NCBI RefSeq assembly: GCF_014779655.1
Contig: NZ_JACXYX010000018.1
Coordinates: 1-64,000 of the forward strand
DNA: 64,000 nt
Direction: 5' to 3'
Origin: Nocardioides ganghwensis
Lineage (GTDB): Bacteria; Actinomycetota; Actinomycetes; Propionibacteriales; Nocardioidaceae
A program made the translations under genes and the position numbers. The number at the start of each line of letters is the position of its first letter. The first letter of the stretch is position 1. The notes under the pieces are model-generated. The model did no database searches and was not told where the DNA came from. It worked only from the letters and a program-made list of their open reading frames with translations. This document shows, piece by piece, positions 35,048 to 44,205 of this stretch.

Positions 35048-38000
35048 GCAGGTCAGAGAGCTGCTCTGCGTCGTCCCCCAGATATCGCAATAAGTCCTCC
35101 TGGCGCGGCTGCCCGATGACCAGTCGATAGGCCCCCACGGTTCGCATGAGCCGCCGGTATGAGTGCGCCTCCTTGCTGAGCGGCAGCGCTGGCACGTACC
35201 TCTCGATCCGGTGTCCACCATCGAGGGGGAACACCCAGTACGGATAAACCATCGACTGGCCTGCCGGCCTGTCCGCGTCGGCCAGCTCGAAAGCTGCCTG
35301 CCACGGATCCTTCGCGTCTAGCACTTCCTGTCGGGCGCCGTACTTTAGCGCCACGTTTCGACGCACGGCATGGCCCTTGTAGCGGTGCACCCGTCCTTCA
35401 CGTTGTTCGAGGTCGACGGGGTTGCTGGGGAGGTTCCAGTGCACGATTGCGTGGCTGTACTGGTGGAAGTCCAGACCCTCCTGGCCAACGGACGTGGACG
35501 ACAGCACGAAGGGCCAGAAGGGCGAATTGAAGGACTGACGAACCTGACCTTCACGCGCGACAGCCTGGTCCTCGGTGACGCCGCGACCGAACCGGACGGC
35601 GAAGTGGTTGCGGAGCGTGAAGGTGTCGAGGTGCAGATCGCCGCTCCGGTTCAACGACAGGTCGGTCACCTTGTTGACGCTGGCGCGCATCCCGAGCGCG
35701 GCGCTCATCTCAGTCGCGATCGCCTTTGACTTGGTCACGGCGTCCTTCAGGTTCACCCCGAGGCTCTCGTTCAGGACGTGAGCGTACTCATCAAGAACCG
35801 ATGTGAGGCCCGCGTCGACGCTGTAGGTCAGCACGTCCTTCCAGTACGCGGTGTCCTCGGAGGCGCCGCGGATCAGCGCCATCATCTCGGGCTGGTTGGC
35901 GTGGTTTCGCAGTGCCCAGGAGATGGTGGACGCCTCGTTACGGACCTTGGGATCGCGCAGGTATTCGTCGCCCCCCGCGACGCGACTGAGCGCGCGCAGT
36001 GCCGAGACGCCAAAGCCACCCAAGGCCATGTTGGTCAGGACGTCCGCGAGGTCGTCGGGGCGGCGGCCGAGCTCCTCGGCACTCACAGCGGCAGCACGAC
36101 TCAGGTGCTCCTGGAATCGGGACTCGTTGTCCCCCTCCCCCCACTCCTCCCCGTAGTCGAACGTGACCGCCTCGCTCGGCGCGAGGTCCATCGTGATCTG
36201 GTCGAGAAGCACGGGAGCCGCCCAGTACCAGGAGTCATCCGCCGGCCCGGACTCAGGTCCAGCCGGCAGCGCTTCCAAGTGCCGCTCGATCTCGTTGCGG
36301 ATCTCCGCCACCATCGTCTCCCGAGGCAGCGGGAGCGGCGCCCTCAGGCGGCGCGCGACGTACAGGGGATCGCCGGCTGCCGCCAGCGCCGCGCACGGGT
36401 AGATCATGGCGAGAACGGGCATGCCGGACAGCCGCCCGTCAGACCGGTTGAAGGCCAACAAGCCACGCTGTCGAGTGGCGTCGTACGCACGGTCTGTCGT
36501 TCCGCTGAGCTCTCGCAGGCGACGTTCGGCCTCATAGCTCAGGACGCTGGAGATGGCCTTCGGGACGACGTTCCATGCCGAGAAGACCAGACGCTTGGTG
36601 AAGTCGCGAAGCTCGGGGTCTGCGTAGGCGCCCGTGGTCTCGTAGTAGGGCATCGACGGTGGGATCCACGCCAGCCGATGAGCACCGCGATCGAGGACGT
36701 CGTGCGTCAGCGCACGCATCTTCGGATTTCCGGGCTCGAGCTCTTCGTATCTGTTCACCGTCCGCTTGGTGAGGGACCGGGGGCTCTGGCGGATCGCCTG
36801 CTTGACCTCAGCGCTCTGGGCGCCCGCGCTCTCGAGCTCCTTCTTGACTACGTAGCCGTCCATCAGCTCCAGGACGTAGGGCGAGCTGCGCCAGTACTCC
36901 AGCATGTCTTGTTGTCGGAGCGCCTTCGCGACCTTGCTGAGGAAGCGGTAGTCCGAGACGTCCTGCGGGGCGAGAGCCAGGCCGTCGAGCTCCTTCTCGA
37001 CCACCATGCCGTCGCGGTCGGGTGTGGACGCGAGCCGCTCGGTGCGCACCATCACGCGCCGCAGCTCTGCTTGTACGACATCACGTGCCGCGGCAGCCTG
37101 CTCACGTTCGCCGCTCATCAAGCCCCGCCGGAGGTCAGCCAAGGAGTGTTTCACCCGTTCTGCTCGCTCCGGCCCGGCGAGGAAGTTGATCGTCTGCACG
37201 AAGTTGTCGTAGTGGTCCTCACCTTCCGCCTCGTCGGGCAACGTGTACATCTTGAACGGCGTCGCGGAGAGCAGCAGCAGCTTGGCCTCACCGTGGTCGA
37301 AGAGTGCGCGGGCGAGCTCCGCACCGGGGTTGTCGTCATGGAGCAACGACGTGAACCTCTGGAACTCGTCGAGAACGATGATGTCGGGCTCCAGCGCGTG
37401 GACTGCCGCGCGAGCCATCATCTGCCGCATGGCGCCGACGAGGGCATACCTTCGGCGGCTGAGAGGTCCCTCCGGCCACCAGCCGTCGTTCTTGTACTTG
37501 AACTCCTCGGCGGTCGCGAAGATCTCGTCCAGCGCGCTGTCGTGGTCGCCACGACCGGGATCCGTGCGCAGCTGCGCGACGAGCGCTCGACTGGTCTCGA
37601 CCGGGATCGTGGAGCGGTCGAACTCGTTGACCTGGCGCTCGAAGTTCTTCAGCTGCGTGGCGCCGCGGAAGAAGCGCAACCAGTGTCGGCCCTTGAGCTC
37701 GGGCAACTCGCTTCGCAGCATCCAGTAGAGCAATACCCGTTCGCGGGCCGTGCCGCCGCTCTCGCTGACGTTGAAGGAGGTGCCCGGGCTGAACGAGACG
37801 AAGTTGAGCTTCCGCCCCTTCAGCTGGTCGATCTTCTGGGCCAGCAGGGTGAGCCGGTCGGCGAACTCGTCGGTGGCGCCGGATTCGTCACCCTCGAGCT
37901 CTGCGCCGACACGGAGCCTCGCCAGGTTCTGCCTGGCGATCTGGGCGTTGCTGCAGATGTAGACCACGTCGATGCGATCCACCTTGTCCCACAGGTGCTC

Positions 38001-38192
38001 GATGGACTTCGCGATGACTCCTCGAGCGATCAGCGTCTTGCCCAATCCGACCTCGTCAGCGACGAGGAAACGCCGGACCGGGTCGTCGCCCCACAGGCGG
38101 TCATCGATGTAGTCGACCGTCGCTCGCTGGAAGTCTTTCAGTCCCTGGAGCTCGGCCTCGGCGTCCGGCCGCCGCACCTGCTTCTTGCTCAT
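35022..38192 (-). CDS. SNF2-type SF2 helicase of the DUF6361-PLD module
   Basis: The 1056-residue protein starts at ATG 38192 behind AAGGAGG and overlaps the PLD stop (ATGA). The N-terminal lobe has FLVADEVGLGKTLIARGV (Walker A) and PDIIVLDEFQRFTSLL (DEFQ box), followed by LLLLSATPFKMYTL. After a long insert the second lobe has LSSTSVGQEGLDFHQYSHAI and DLEQREGRVHRYKGH (motifs V and VI). This is a complete Swi2/Snf2-like translocase, expected to move on duplex DNA without strand separation. The insertion of several hundred residues between lobes is a feature of defence-associated SNF2 helicases such as those in DISARM and Dpd, although neither system is present here. Confidence 0.85.
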   Translation of the reverse strand: MSKKQVRRPDAEAELQGLKDFQRATVDYIDDRLWGDDPVRRFLVADEVGLGKTLIARGVIAKSIEHLWDKVDRIDVVYICSNAQIARQNLARLRVGAELEGDESGATDEFADRLTLLAQKIDQLKGRKLNFVSFSPGTSFNVSESGGTARERVLLYWMLRSELPELKGRHWLRFFRGATQLKNFERQVNEFDRSTIPVETSRALVAQLRTDPGRGDHDSALDEIFATAEEFKYKNDGWWPEGPLSRRRYALVGAMRQMMARAAVHALEPDIIVLDEFQRFTSLLHDDNPGAELARALFDHGEAKLLLLSATPFKMYTLPDEAEGEDHYDNFVQTINFLAGPERAERVKHSLADLRRGLMSGEREQAAAARDVVQAELRRVMVRTERLASTPDRDGMVVEKELDGLALAPQDVSDYRFLSKVAKALRQQDMLEYWRSSPYVLELMDGYVVKKELESAGAQSAEVKQAIRQSPRSLTKRTVNRYEELEPGNPKMRALTHDVLDRGAHRLAWIPPSMPYYETTGAYADPELRDFTKRLVFSAWNVVPKAISSVLSYEAERRLRELSGTTDRAYDATRQRGLLAFNRSDGRLSGMPVLAMIYPCAALAAAGDPLYVARRLRAPLPLPRETMVAEIRNEIERHLEALPAGPESGPADDSWYWAAPVLLDQITMDLAPSEAVTFDYGEEWGEGDNESRFQEHLSRAAAVSAEELGRRPDDLADVLTNMALGGFGVSALRALSRVAGGDEYLRDPKVRNEASTISWALRNHANQPEMMALIRGASEDTAYWKDVLTYSVDAGLTSVLDEYAHVLNESLGVNLKDAVTKSKAIATEMSAALGMRASVNKVTDLSLNRSGDLHLDTFTLRNHFAVRFGRGVTEDQAVAREGQVRQSFNSPFWPFVLSSTSVGQEGLDFHQYSHAIVHWNLPSNPVDLEQREGRVHRYKGHAVRRNVALKYGARQEVLDAKDPWQAAFELADADRPAGQSMVYPYWVFPLDGGHRIERYVPALPLSKEAHSYRRLMRTVGAYRLVIGQPRQEDLLRYLGDDAEQLSDLLIDLSPRA

Positions 38193-40000
38193 GGTGCCTC
38201 CTTGGCCGCCACGACGACGTGCCACAGGGCCTCAAAGTCCTCACCGAGATCCGGCAGCGCGCCGTCGGCGTCTCGCAGGTCGTCCATCAAGGACTTCACG
38301 CGGTCGATCGAGTCGTCGTCGCGTGCTGCTGCCCTCACGAGCGGCTCCAGCAGGATCAAGTCGTCGACCCAGCTGCCACCCCACCTGTGGTCACCGGCAG
38401 GCTCGTCGTTTGTCGCGTCCAGGAGAGCGGACGTGATGTCATCGATCCCGGGATCCTTCAGGAGCAGCGCGAGGTAGCGCAGGATGTCCTCGACCCGGGA
38501 GAGGAGCTCGCGCAGCACCCGCCTTGCGCGGTCCTCGGGCGCACCGATGAGGTCGACGCGGAGTGCGCTGGACTTCTCGACCACCACTCCGTCCCGCTCG
38601 ACCCGGGTGCGCACCGCGACGAATGGCGTGATGTCTGCATGCGCGAGACCACGCCAGGAGGTCGAGCTGTCCAGTGAGCGGTCGAGCTGGGGCTTCAAGG
38701 TGATCGGGCGTACCCAGGTCTGGCCGGGATCGACAGGCCGCGACTCGAGCTCCAGTCGCGCGTCGTACTCCTCGCCGGTGCTCGAAACGGTGAGGCTCGG
38801 ACGAGCCCCCGCCAGGGCGACGTGGAACTCCTCAATCTCACGCTCGAGATCGAACGTGAGGTCGGGCTGGGGATCGGCCGAGGCTTGATAGGGCTGCAGC
38901 AGGCGGGTGAATCCGGTCTGCTTGTCGTCGTCCTTGAGGATGGCGGCGGCGCCGCAACTCGAGGTCGGCCCTGTGAGCAGGACCCCGAACTCGATGTTGC
39001 CGCCGAACGCCGCGGATGTCGCGTTGGCGGACCCCGTGAGCAGCGTGGCCTCTCGCGCGACGTCCCAAGCGAACACCTTGGCGTGCAGACCTGTCTTGAC
39101 CTCCCAGGCACGGGTGTCGCCATCTTCGGATTCTTCGTCGCCATCGAGGTCATCTGGAGGCGCATCCGCGTGCGGTTGGAGCACCCGCGTGTCGAAGCCG
39201 GCCAGGGCGTCAGCGCCGAGACGATCGAAGGTGTCCGGTCTCGACACGATGGTCGTGCCGGCGGGCAGCTTGCGCACGGTCGTCACATCCAGGAAGGGCG
39301 AGATCACCGCACTCGTGTCGGCTCGCACCGGCAGCGGCCAGGCGGCGCCGCCGGGCGTGCCGAAAGGCAGCAGCGTGCCCTCGGTGAACGGCGAAGGCAC
39401 CGCGAACCTCCGATCTCGAAGGGTCCCGGCCACATGGCGCACGAGCGCTGCCCGTGCCAGCGGGACATCACGCACGCTGAGGTCCACGAGCTCCTCGAGG
39501 AAGGACGCTGCGGGTTCGGCCGACATCTGGTGGGTGGCGCTAGGGTCCTCGTCCGTCGAGAGCACGGTGTCCCAGCAGCGGTCACCGGTGAGGTTGCGGC
39601 TCAGGCAGACGAAACGGTGCGTGAACTCCCCTGTGATGTTGGTGAACCGCAGCACCCAGATCTTGGGATGGAACACCCGGCCCGGCGGGGGTACGACCTC
39701 GACAACGGTGTCCTCTGCGAAGACGGTGAGCTTGCGGTAGGTCGAGGGCACGTGGATCCCGCCTGCTTGGCAGAACACGACCGTGCGTTCGGCGTACCGC
39801 CGGATGGCCTCGAGCAGCTCGTGCGGGGCGGCCCCCTCGATGCCGTTGTCGACTTGGTCGTAGGCCGCCATCGACAGGGGAGCGAGCAGGAGGGAGTTGA
39901 TGTCGAGCGTGTATGTCGTCGCGATCGCGGCGTCGATCCTCCAGCCGTGAGGGGGGCGCAGGGCGTCTGTCAACAGGTGTCGTACGTCGGGGTTGAGCAC
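38189..40000 (-). CDS. Phospholipase D-family nuclease-like protein
   Basis: The chosen start is GTG 40000, one base after the DUF6361 stop with GGAGG seven bases upstream; ATG 40018 is an alternative. The protein of about 603 residues has two PLD half-sites: FHPKIWVLRF then FVCLSRNLTGDR (first), and KTGLHAKVFAWD then LLTGSANATSAAFGG (second HKD). PLD-fold enzymes in defence loci cleave DNA or lipids through a His nucleophile. The C-terminal 250 residues are unassigned. It is coupled to the DUF6361 gene upstream and to the SNF2 helicase downstream, so the three products probably act together. Confidence 0.8.
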   Translation of the reverse strand: MLNPDVRHLLTDALRPPHGWRIDAAIATTYTLDINSLLLAPLSMAAYDQVDNGIEGAAPHELLEAIRRYAERTVVFCQAGGIHVPSTYRKLTVFAEDTVVEVVPPPGRVFHPKIWVLRFTNITGEFTHRFVCLSRNLTGDRCWDTVLSTDEDPSATHQMSAEPAASFLEELVDLSVRDVPLARAALVRHVAGTLRDRRFAVPSPFTEGTLLPFGTPGGAAWPLPVRADTSAVISPFLDVTTVRKLPAGTTIVSRPDTFDRLGADALAGFDTRVLQPHADAPPDDLDGDEESEDGDTRAWEVKTGLHAKVFAWDVAREATLLTGSANATSAAFGGNIEFGVLLTGPTSSCGAAAILKDDDKQTGFTRLLQPYQASADPQPDLTFDLEREIEEFHVALAGARPSLTVSSTGEEYDARLELESRPVDPGQTWVRPITLKPQLDRSLDSSTSWRGLAHADITPFVAVRTRVERDGVVVEKSSALRVDLIGAPEDRARRVLRELLSRVEDILRYLALLLKDPGIDDITSALLDATNDEPAGDHRWGGSWVDDLILLEPLVRAAARDDDSIDRVKSLMDDLRDADGALPDLGEDFEALWHVVVAAKEAP

Positions 40001-40001
40001 G

Positions 40002-41204
40002 TCATGCCTCCAAGCCATCAGCGATGTCGTTGAGGTGGCTCCGTGCGATCGACCAGCGGAAGTCAAGCGGTCCGGTCCCAGCGCCGACGCCCCACGTGGA
40101 GCGGGCATCGGCGTAGGTGATCCGGGCCCGGCCGCGCTTGAGACGCAGCTCCCTCATGGTGACGAGGTCACGGGCAGCCTGCGAGGCATGTGTATCTGTG
40201 GCGGCCAACTGCCACCAGTCGTTGAGAAAGGTCTGAGTCGCCGGTCGGATCCTTGGGTTCAGGTGGAGGAGCCTCGTCCAGAACTGCTGTCGATCCCAAC
40301 CGTCGAAGATGCCATGCACCTCGAGGTCCTCAGCCCAAGCGGACAGGGCGCCCGTGAACTGCTCCACCAGCTCCTCGTTGTCTGCAAGCTCGGCCAAGAT
40401 CAGGTTGTAGAGGATCGCAGGGCCGGTTCCGGTGAAGTGGAAACGTCTCGCTTCATCGACCAGCTCGGCGATCGGCCGGGGGAACTCGTCGTGCGCCTCG
40501 TGCTCCCAGAGTCGGCCCGCGCCGGAGTCGGGATGGTGGATGGCGAGCCAGGCGAAGAGCGAGTCGCGCTTGCTCGTGGCGATCTGTGTCTTGAGGAACT
40601 CAGCTTCGTCGCGACTCAGGTCGAAGGTGGCGCTCGTCGTCAGGTCCTCCGGCATCCTCGGAAGGTGGGTCATGCCGAGGTGGTCAAGGCTGGTGCCGTC
40701 GGCGTCAGGGTCGTCGATCGTCGACGACCGTTGGGCCGCGTTGCGGAAGTAGCCGGAGATGGTGGTCTTCCACCTCCTGATGCCCAGCGTCTCGAGACTG
40801 GCCCAGTAGAGGGCGCTGGGCATGGTCTTCAGCGACTTCTTCGCATCGCGACCTATCACCCCCTGCACCTCCTGACCGGCGATCAGGGAGTGGATGAGCT
40901 CGGTCTCCCGGCGGCGAAGTTCTCCCTGAGCCTTCTCAGCCGGCCACCGGTGGCGCGCCACGTCGTTGACCAACCAAGGGATGAAGAGGAGGTAGCGCGC
41001 GCGAGTGTGCAGCGTCGAAGTCCCTGGAAAGAACGCGTTGGAGAACGTGTCCCGCACACTTCCGATCCCCAGCTCGTCGACGGTGGACGAGTCCTCGAAC
41101 AGCTTGACGACCTCGAGCATCGCGCTGCGATGCGAGTCGTCCCCGTCGAGCCACCCGAAATGAGCCACCTCAGAGATAAAAGCGCAGGGATCGAGGAGCG
41201 TCAA
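40002..41204 (-). CDS. DUF6361-family protein
   Basis: From TTG 41204 the 400-residue protein has the family block near its N-terminus: FISEVAHFGWLDGDDSHRS, TVDELGIGSVRDTFSNAFF and TSTLHTRARYLLFIPWLVN. DUF6361 has no assigned function that I know. The protein is helical, soluble, and contains a C-terminal LVTMRELRLKRGRARITYAD segment that could bind nucleic acid. It leads the operon with the PLD and SNF2 genes and is divergent from the Rad50-like ATPase across 133 bases, suggesting a shared control region. Confidence 0.7.
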   Translation of the reverse strand: MTLLDPCAFISEVAHFGWLDGDDSHRSAMLEVVKLFEDSSTVDELGIGSVRDTFSNAFFPGTSTLHTRARYLLFIPWLVNDVARHRWPAEKAQGELRRRETELIHSLIAGQEVQGVIGRDAKKSLKTMPSALYWASLETLGIRRWKTTISGYFRNAAQRSSTIDDPDADGTSLDHLGMTHLPRMPEDLTTSATFDLSRDEAEFLKTQIATSKRDSLFAWLAIHHPDSGAGRLWEHEAHDEFPRPIAELVDEARRFHFTGTGPAILYNLILAELADNEELVEQFTGALSAWAEDLEVHGIFDGWDRQQFWTRLLHLNPRIRPATQTFLNDWWQLAATDTHASQAARDLVTMRELRLKRGRARITYADARSTWGVGAGTGPLDFRWSIARSHLNDIADGLEA

Positions 41205-41337
41205 CGATCATTCAGGTGGGTGCGAACGATGCGAGTCGGACAGTGCAGGCGCCGTGACAACGTCGGGCCGCTGCACCCGGCACCCTGCTGGACCGATTCC
41301 CTGCAAGGGCCGGCAGTTGCGGGCTAACGTCAGCGAC
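41205..41337. promoter_or_regulatory. Divergent intergenic region between DUF6361 and Rad50-like genes
   Basis: These 133 bases must carry promoters in both directions. A TAACGT at about 41322-41327 could serve as a -10 element for the rightward ATPase, whose ATG follows at 41338. No convincing -35 box or strong inverted repeat was seen. The arrangement suggests both units are expressed together. Confidence 0.35.
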
Positions 41338-43800
41338 ATGGCCGGAGACCTGGTGCGGTGGGTGGACCAACAGCTCGAGGAGTCGGGGCTCGATGACGAG
41401 ACCGGGCTTCTGATCCTCGCCGCTCTCGAGGGCGACCGAGTACTGCGCGGCTACCTCGATGACAAGACCGCACCCGAGCGACCCTCGGCCGAGGCGAGCA
41501 CCGCACGCGAGCCGGGCGGAACGTTCCTGAGCTCTCTCGCCGTGGAGGGATTCCGCGGCATCGGCCCGGCCGTAAATGTGCCGCTGACCCCGCGTCCTGG
41601 CCTCACGATCATTGCGGGACGCAACGGGTCGGGGAAGTCGAGCCTGTCCGAGGCGCTGGAGTTCGTGCTCACCGGCGACACATACCGTTGGAACAAGTCG
41701 TCGGTCGAGTGGCGCAAGGCGTGGCGCAACCTCCATCACCCCCACGCCAAGGTCGAGGTCGGGCTCGTCGAGGAGGACTCCGGTCCGCTCAAGGTGACAG
41801 CCACGTGGGTAGACGACGAGAGCACAGTCGACAACGCGACCGTCAAGTCGCAGCGCGCCGGGGAGAAGCAGACCGACGGACTCGGCGAGCTCGGCTGGGC
41901 CAAGGCCCTCGAGCAGTTCCGCCCGATCCTGTCGTACGACGAGCTCGGAGGGCTGCTCGAGGGGGGCCGCGCCCAGCTGTACGACGCGCTGACCAGCATC
42001 CTGGGTGTTGACCAGCTCAGCGACGCCCTCAAGCGCATCCACGTCCAGCTGCAGGAGCGCAAGAAGCCTGGCACCGAGCTGTCCGCCCGACGGCGCCAGC
42101 TGGCCACCCAAGTCGACTCCATCGACGACGAGCGGGCCGAGTCGGCCAAGAAGTTGTTGGGCAAGACGGCTCCCGATGTCGCCGCATTGCGCGCGTTGGC
42201 CACCGGCTCGGCAACGGTCGAGACCGGCCCCGTGGCGGCACTGCGTCGGCTCGTCGCACTGCCCGACCCCTTTACCGCCGACGAGGTGAACCGAGCGGTC
42301 GGCCTGCTGCGTTCGGCCGTCGCCGGCCTGGCCGACGCCAAGGACGAGGTCTCCGAGAGGTCGATGGCCCGACTCGAGCTGCTCGAGACGGCCTTGAGCG
42401 TGCACAAGACCCACGGTGACATGCAGTGCCCGGTGTGCCGCACCGGCGAGCTGGATGCCGAGTGGCACTCCCTCAGCAGTGAGCTCGTCTCCCAGCAGCG
42501 CAAGGAGTACTCCGAGGTGCGCCGCGCGCGGCAGGACCTGACGGTGGCGCTCAGCACCGCGAGACGCTTGGTCGCTCCCCCGCCGGTCGCCCTTTCCAGC
42601 GCGCCGGTGCCCGAGCTCGACGACGCCGTACGGTGCGCCCGGCAGGCGTGGGACGCATGGGCCGATGTCCCAGCCGGTCACGACGCGGCCACAGCCACGG
42701 CGCTCGCCGACCACCTCGCGGGGCAATCGGAACTGGCGACATCGCTTAGTGACCTGCGCGGAGCGGCGCAGGCGAGGGTGGCCGAGCTCGACGACGTGTG
42801 GCAGCCGTTCGCCTCCCAGCTCGCCGGCTGGTGCGACGCATGGACCGCGTGGCTGGCGGACAAACCACTGGTGGACCAGCTGAATGCGGCCCACCAGTGG
42901 CTCAAGGAGAACGACCTCCGCCTCAAGAACGAGCGGCTTGCCCCGATCGAGGTGAGCGCCCGCGGCGCGTGGGCGCGGCTGCGCCAGGAGAGCAACGTCG
43001 ACATCGGAAACCTGACCCTGACCGGCTCGGGCAACCAGCGCCGGGTGGTGATCGACGCATCGGTCGATGGCACGCAGGTGCAGGGGTTCACTGTGCTGAG
43101 CCAGGGCGAGCTGCACGCTCTTGCCCTGTCGCTCTTCCTGCCGCGCGCCACCATGGCCGCCTCGCCCTTCCGGTTCGTGGTCCTCGACGACCCGGTGCAG
43201 GCGATGGACCCTGCCAAGGTCGACGGCCTGGTGGAGCTGCTGTCCGACTTGGCTCAGACCCGCCAGGTGATCGTGCTGAGCCACGACGACCGGCTCGCCG
43301 CCGCCGTACGCCGTGCCGACGTCGACGCGACGGTCCTCGAGGTGGCTCGCGGCTCGGGGTCGCGCGTGAGCGTCACCATCGCCACGGACCCCGCGGCGCG
43401 CTACATCGGCGACGCGTTCGCGCTCATCCGGGAGACCGAGGAGGATCGACTGCCCGACGCCGTCATGCGTCGTACGCTGCCGGGCTTGCTCAGGTTTGCC
43501 GTCGAGGCCGTCGCCCGAGACAGGTTCTTCGGCTCGCAGCTCGAGTCGGGCGTGGCCCTGGACGACGTGGAGGACGCCTGGACGTCGGTGTCGACCACCA
43601 GGGACCGTGTGGGGCTGGCGGTCTTCGGCGAGTCTCGCCCCCACCACGAGCTCGACCAGTGGGCGGCTGCTCCCTACCGGAAGTTCGCGCTGAGGAGCAT
43701 CGGAGCCGCGATGCACTCCGGCCTTAAGGCCGACCTCGACGCGCGCGACGCCGTACGCGACGTGGAGAAGCTCATCGCCGACCTACGGGGCGGGTCGTGA
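41338..43800 (+). CDS. Rad50/SMC-like ATPase with CPVC zinc hook
   Basis: The 820-residue protein is read from ATG 41338; longer frames into the intergenic region look non-coding. Walker A is IIAGRNGSGKSSLSEALE (about residues 92-109), the coil region carries QCPVCRTGE (about 364-367, a zinc hook), then LSQGELHALALSLFLPRA (ABC signature) and FRFVVLDDPVQAMDP (Walker B, about 615). The coils are short for Rad50. A C-terminal 150-residue helical tail contains RRTLPGLLRFAVEAVARDRF and SIGAAMHSGLKADLDARD. Zinc-hook ATPases such as RloC and Lamassu LmuB sense DNA ends and release toxic nucleases. A HEPN-like gene overlaps its stop and is the probable effector. Confidence 0.8.
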   Translation: MAGDLVRWVDQQLEESGLDDETGLLILAALEGDRVLRGYLDDKTAPERPSAEASTAREPGGTFLSSLAVEGFRGIGPAVNVPLTPRPGLTIIAGRNGSGKSSLSEALEFVLTGDTYRWNKSSVEWRKAWRNLHHPHAKVEVGLVEEDSGPLKVTATWVDDESTVDNATVKSQRAGEKQTDGLGELGWAKALEQFRPILSYDELGGLLEGGRAQLYDALTSILGVDQLSDALKRIHVQLQERKKPGTELSARRRQLATQVDSIDDERAESAKKLLGKTAPDVAALRALATGSATVETGPVAALRRLVALPDPFTADEVNRAVGLLRSAVAGLADAKDEVSERSMARLELLETALSVHKTHGDMQCPVCRTGELDAEWHSLSSELVSQQRKEYSEVRRARQDLTVALSTARRLVAPPPVALSSAPVPELDDAVRCARQAWDAWADVPAGHDAATATALADHLAGQSELATSLSDLRGAAQARVAELDDVWQPFASQLAGWCDAWTAWLADKPLVDQLNAAHQWLKENDLRLKNERLAPIEVSARGAWARLRQESNVDIGNLTLTGSGNQRRVVIDASVDGTQVQGFTVLSQGELHALALSLFLPRATMAASPFRFVVLDDPVQAMDPAKVDGLVELLSDLAQTRQVIVLSHDDRLAAAVRRADVDATVLEVARGSGSRVSVTIATDPAARYIGDAFALIRETEEDRLPDAVMRRTLPGLLRFAVEAVARDRFFGSQLESGVALDDVEDAWTSVSTTRDRVGLAVFGESRPHHELDQWAAAPYRKFALRSIGAAMHSGLKADLDARDAVRDVEKLIADLRGGS

Positions 43801-44135
43801 GCGACCTCCTGACGCTCGCTCGGGCCCAGCTCGACGCCGGCGACGCTGGTAGCAGCCGACGCGCCTGCTGGCTCGCGCGCTCGGCGATGGAGGAGGCGCT
43901 CGACACGTTGCTGCTGGAGCGCGGCGTCGACACAGGCCCGTTGGCAAGCACCCGGGCCAAGCTCTCCTGCCTCGAGGTGACGTACGACGACGAGCCGGGC
44001 CTCGCCGCCCGGGCGCAGTACGCCTGGACACGGCTGTCCGAGGCGTGCCACCACCACGCCTACGAGCTCTCCCCCACCGCGCTCGAGGCTAGAGACCTGG
44101 TCGACGCCGTCTCCCGGCTGACCGACAGGTGCTGA
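43797..44135 (+). CDS. Small HEPN-like protein, candidate RNase effector
   Basis: GTG 43797 overlaps the ATPase stop (GTGA). The 112-residue all-helical protein reads SDLLTLARAQLDAG, RSAMEEALDTLLLERG and YAWTRLSEACHHHAYELSP. The last segment places Arg79 and His85 as R-x5-H in the second-last helix, the catalytic layout of HEPN RNases, and the length suits a minimal HEPN domain. HEPN toxins cleave tRNA or mRNA in abortive-infection systems and often pair with ATPase sensors. The paired ATPase supports this reading. Assignment is from motif and context only; a helical adaptor is the alternative. Confidence 0.6.
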   Translation: MSDLLTLARAQLDAGDAGSSRRACWLARSAMEEALDTLLLERGVDTGPLASTRAKLSCLEVTYDDEPGLAARAQYAWTRLSEACHHHAYELSPTALEARDLVDAVSRLTDRC

Positions 44136-44205
44136 TGCCGCCCGCGCACCACCTGGATCCGCTGAACGCGCAGCATCGCACCTCGATCTGAGGTTTGATC
44201 GGTCC

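Noticed and set aside
35022..41204. DISARM or Dpd system
   Set aside because: SNF2 helicase and PLD match both, but DUF1998, methylase and 7-deazaguanine genes are absent.
41338..44135. Lamassu system
   Set aside because: A zinc-hook ATPase is present, but no recognisable LmuA or LmuC accompanies it; the partner looks HEPN-like.
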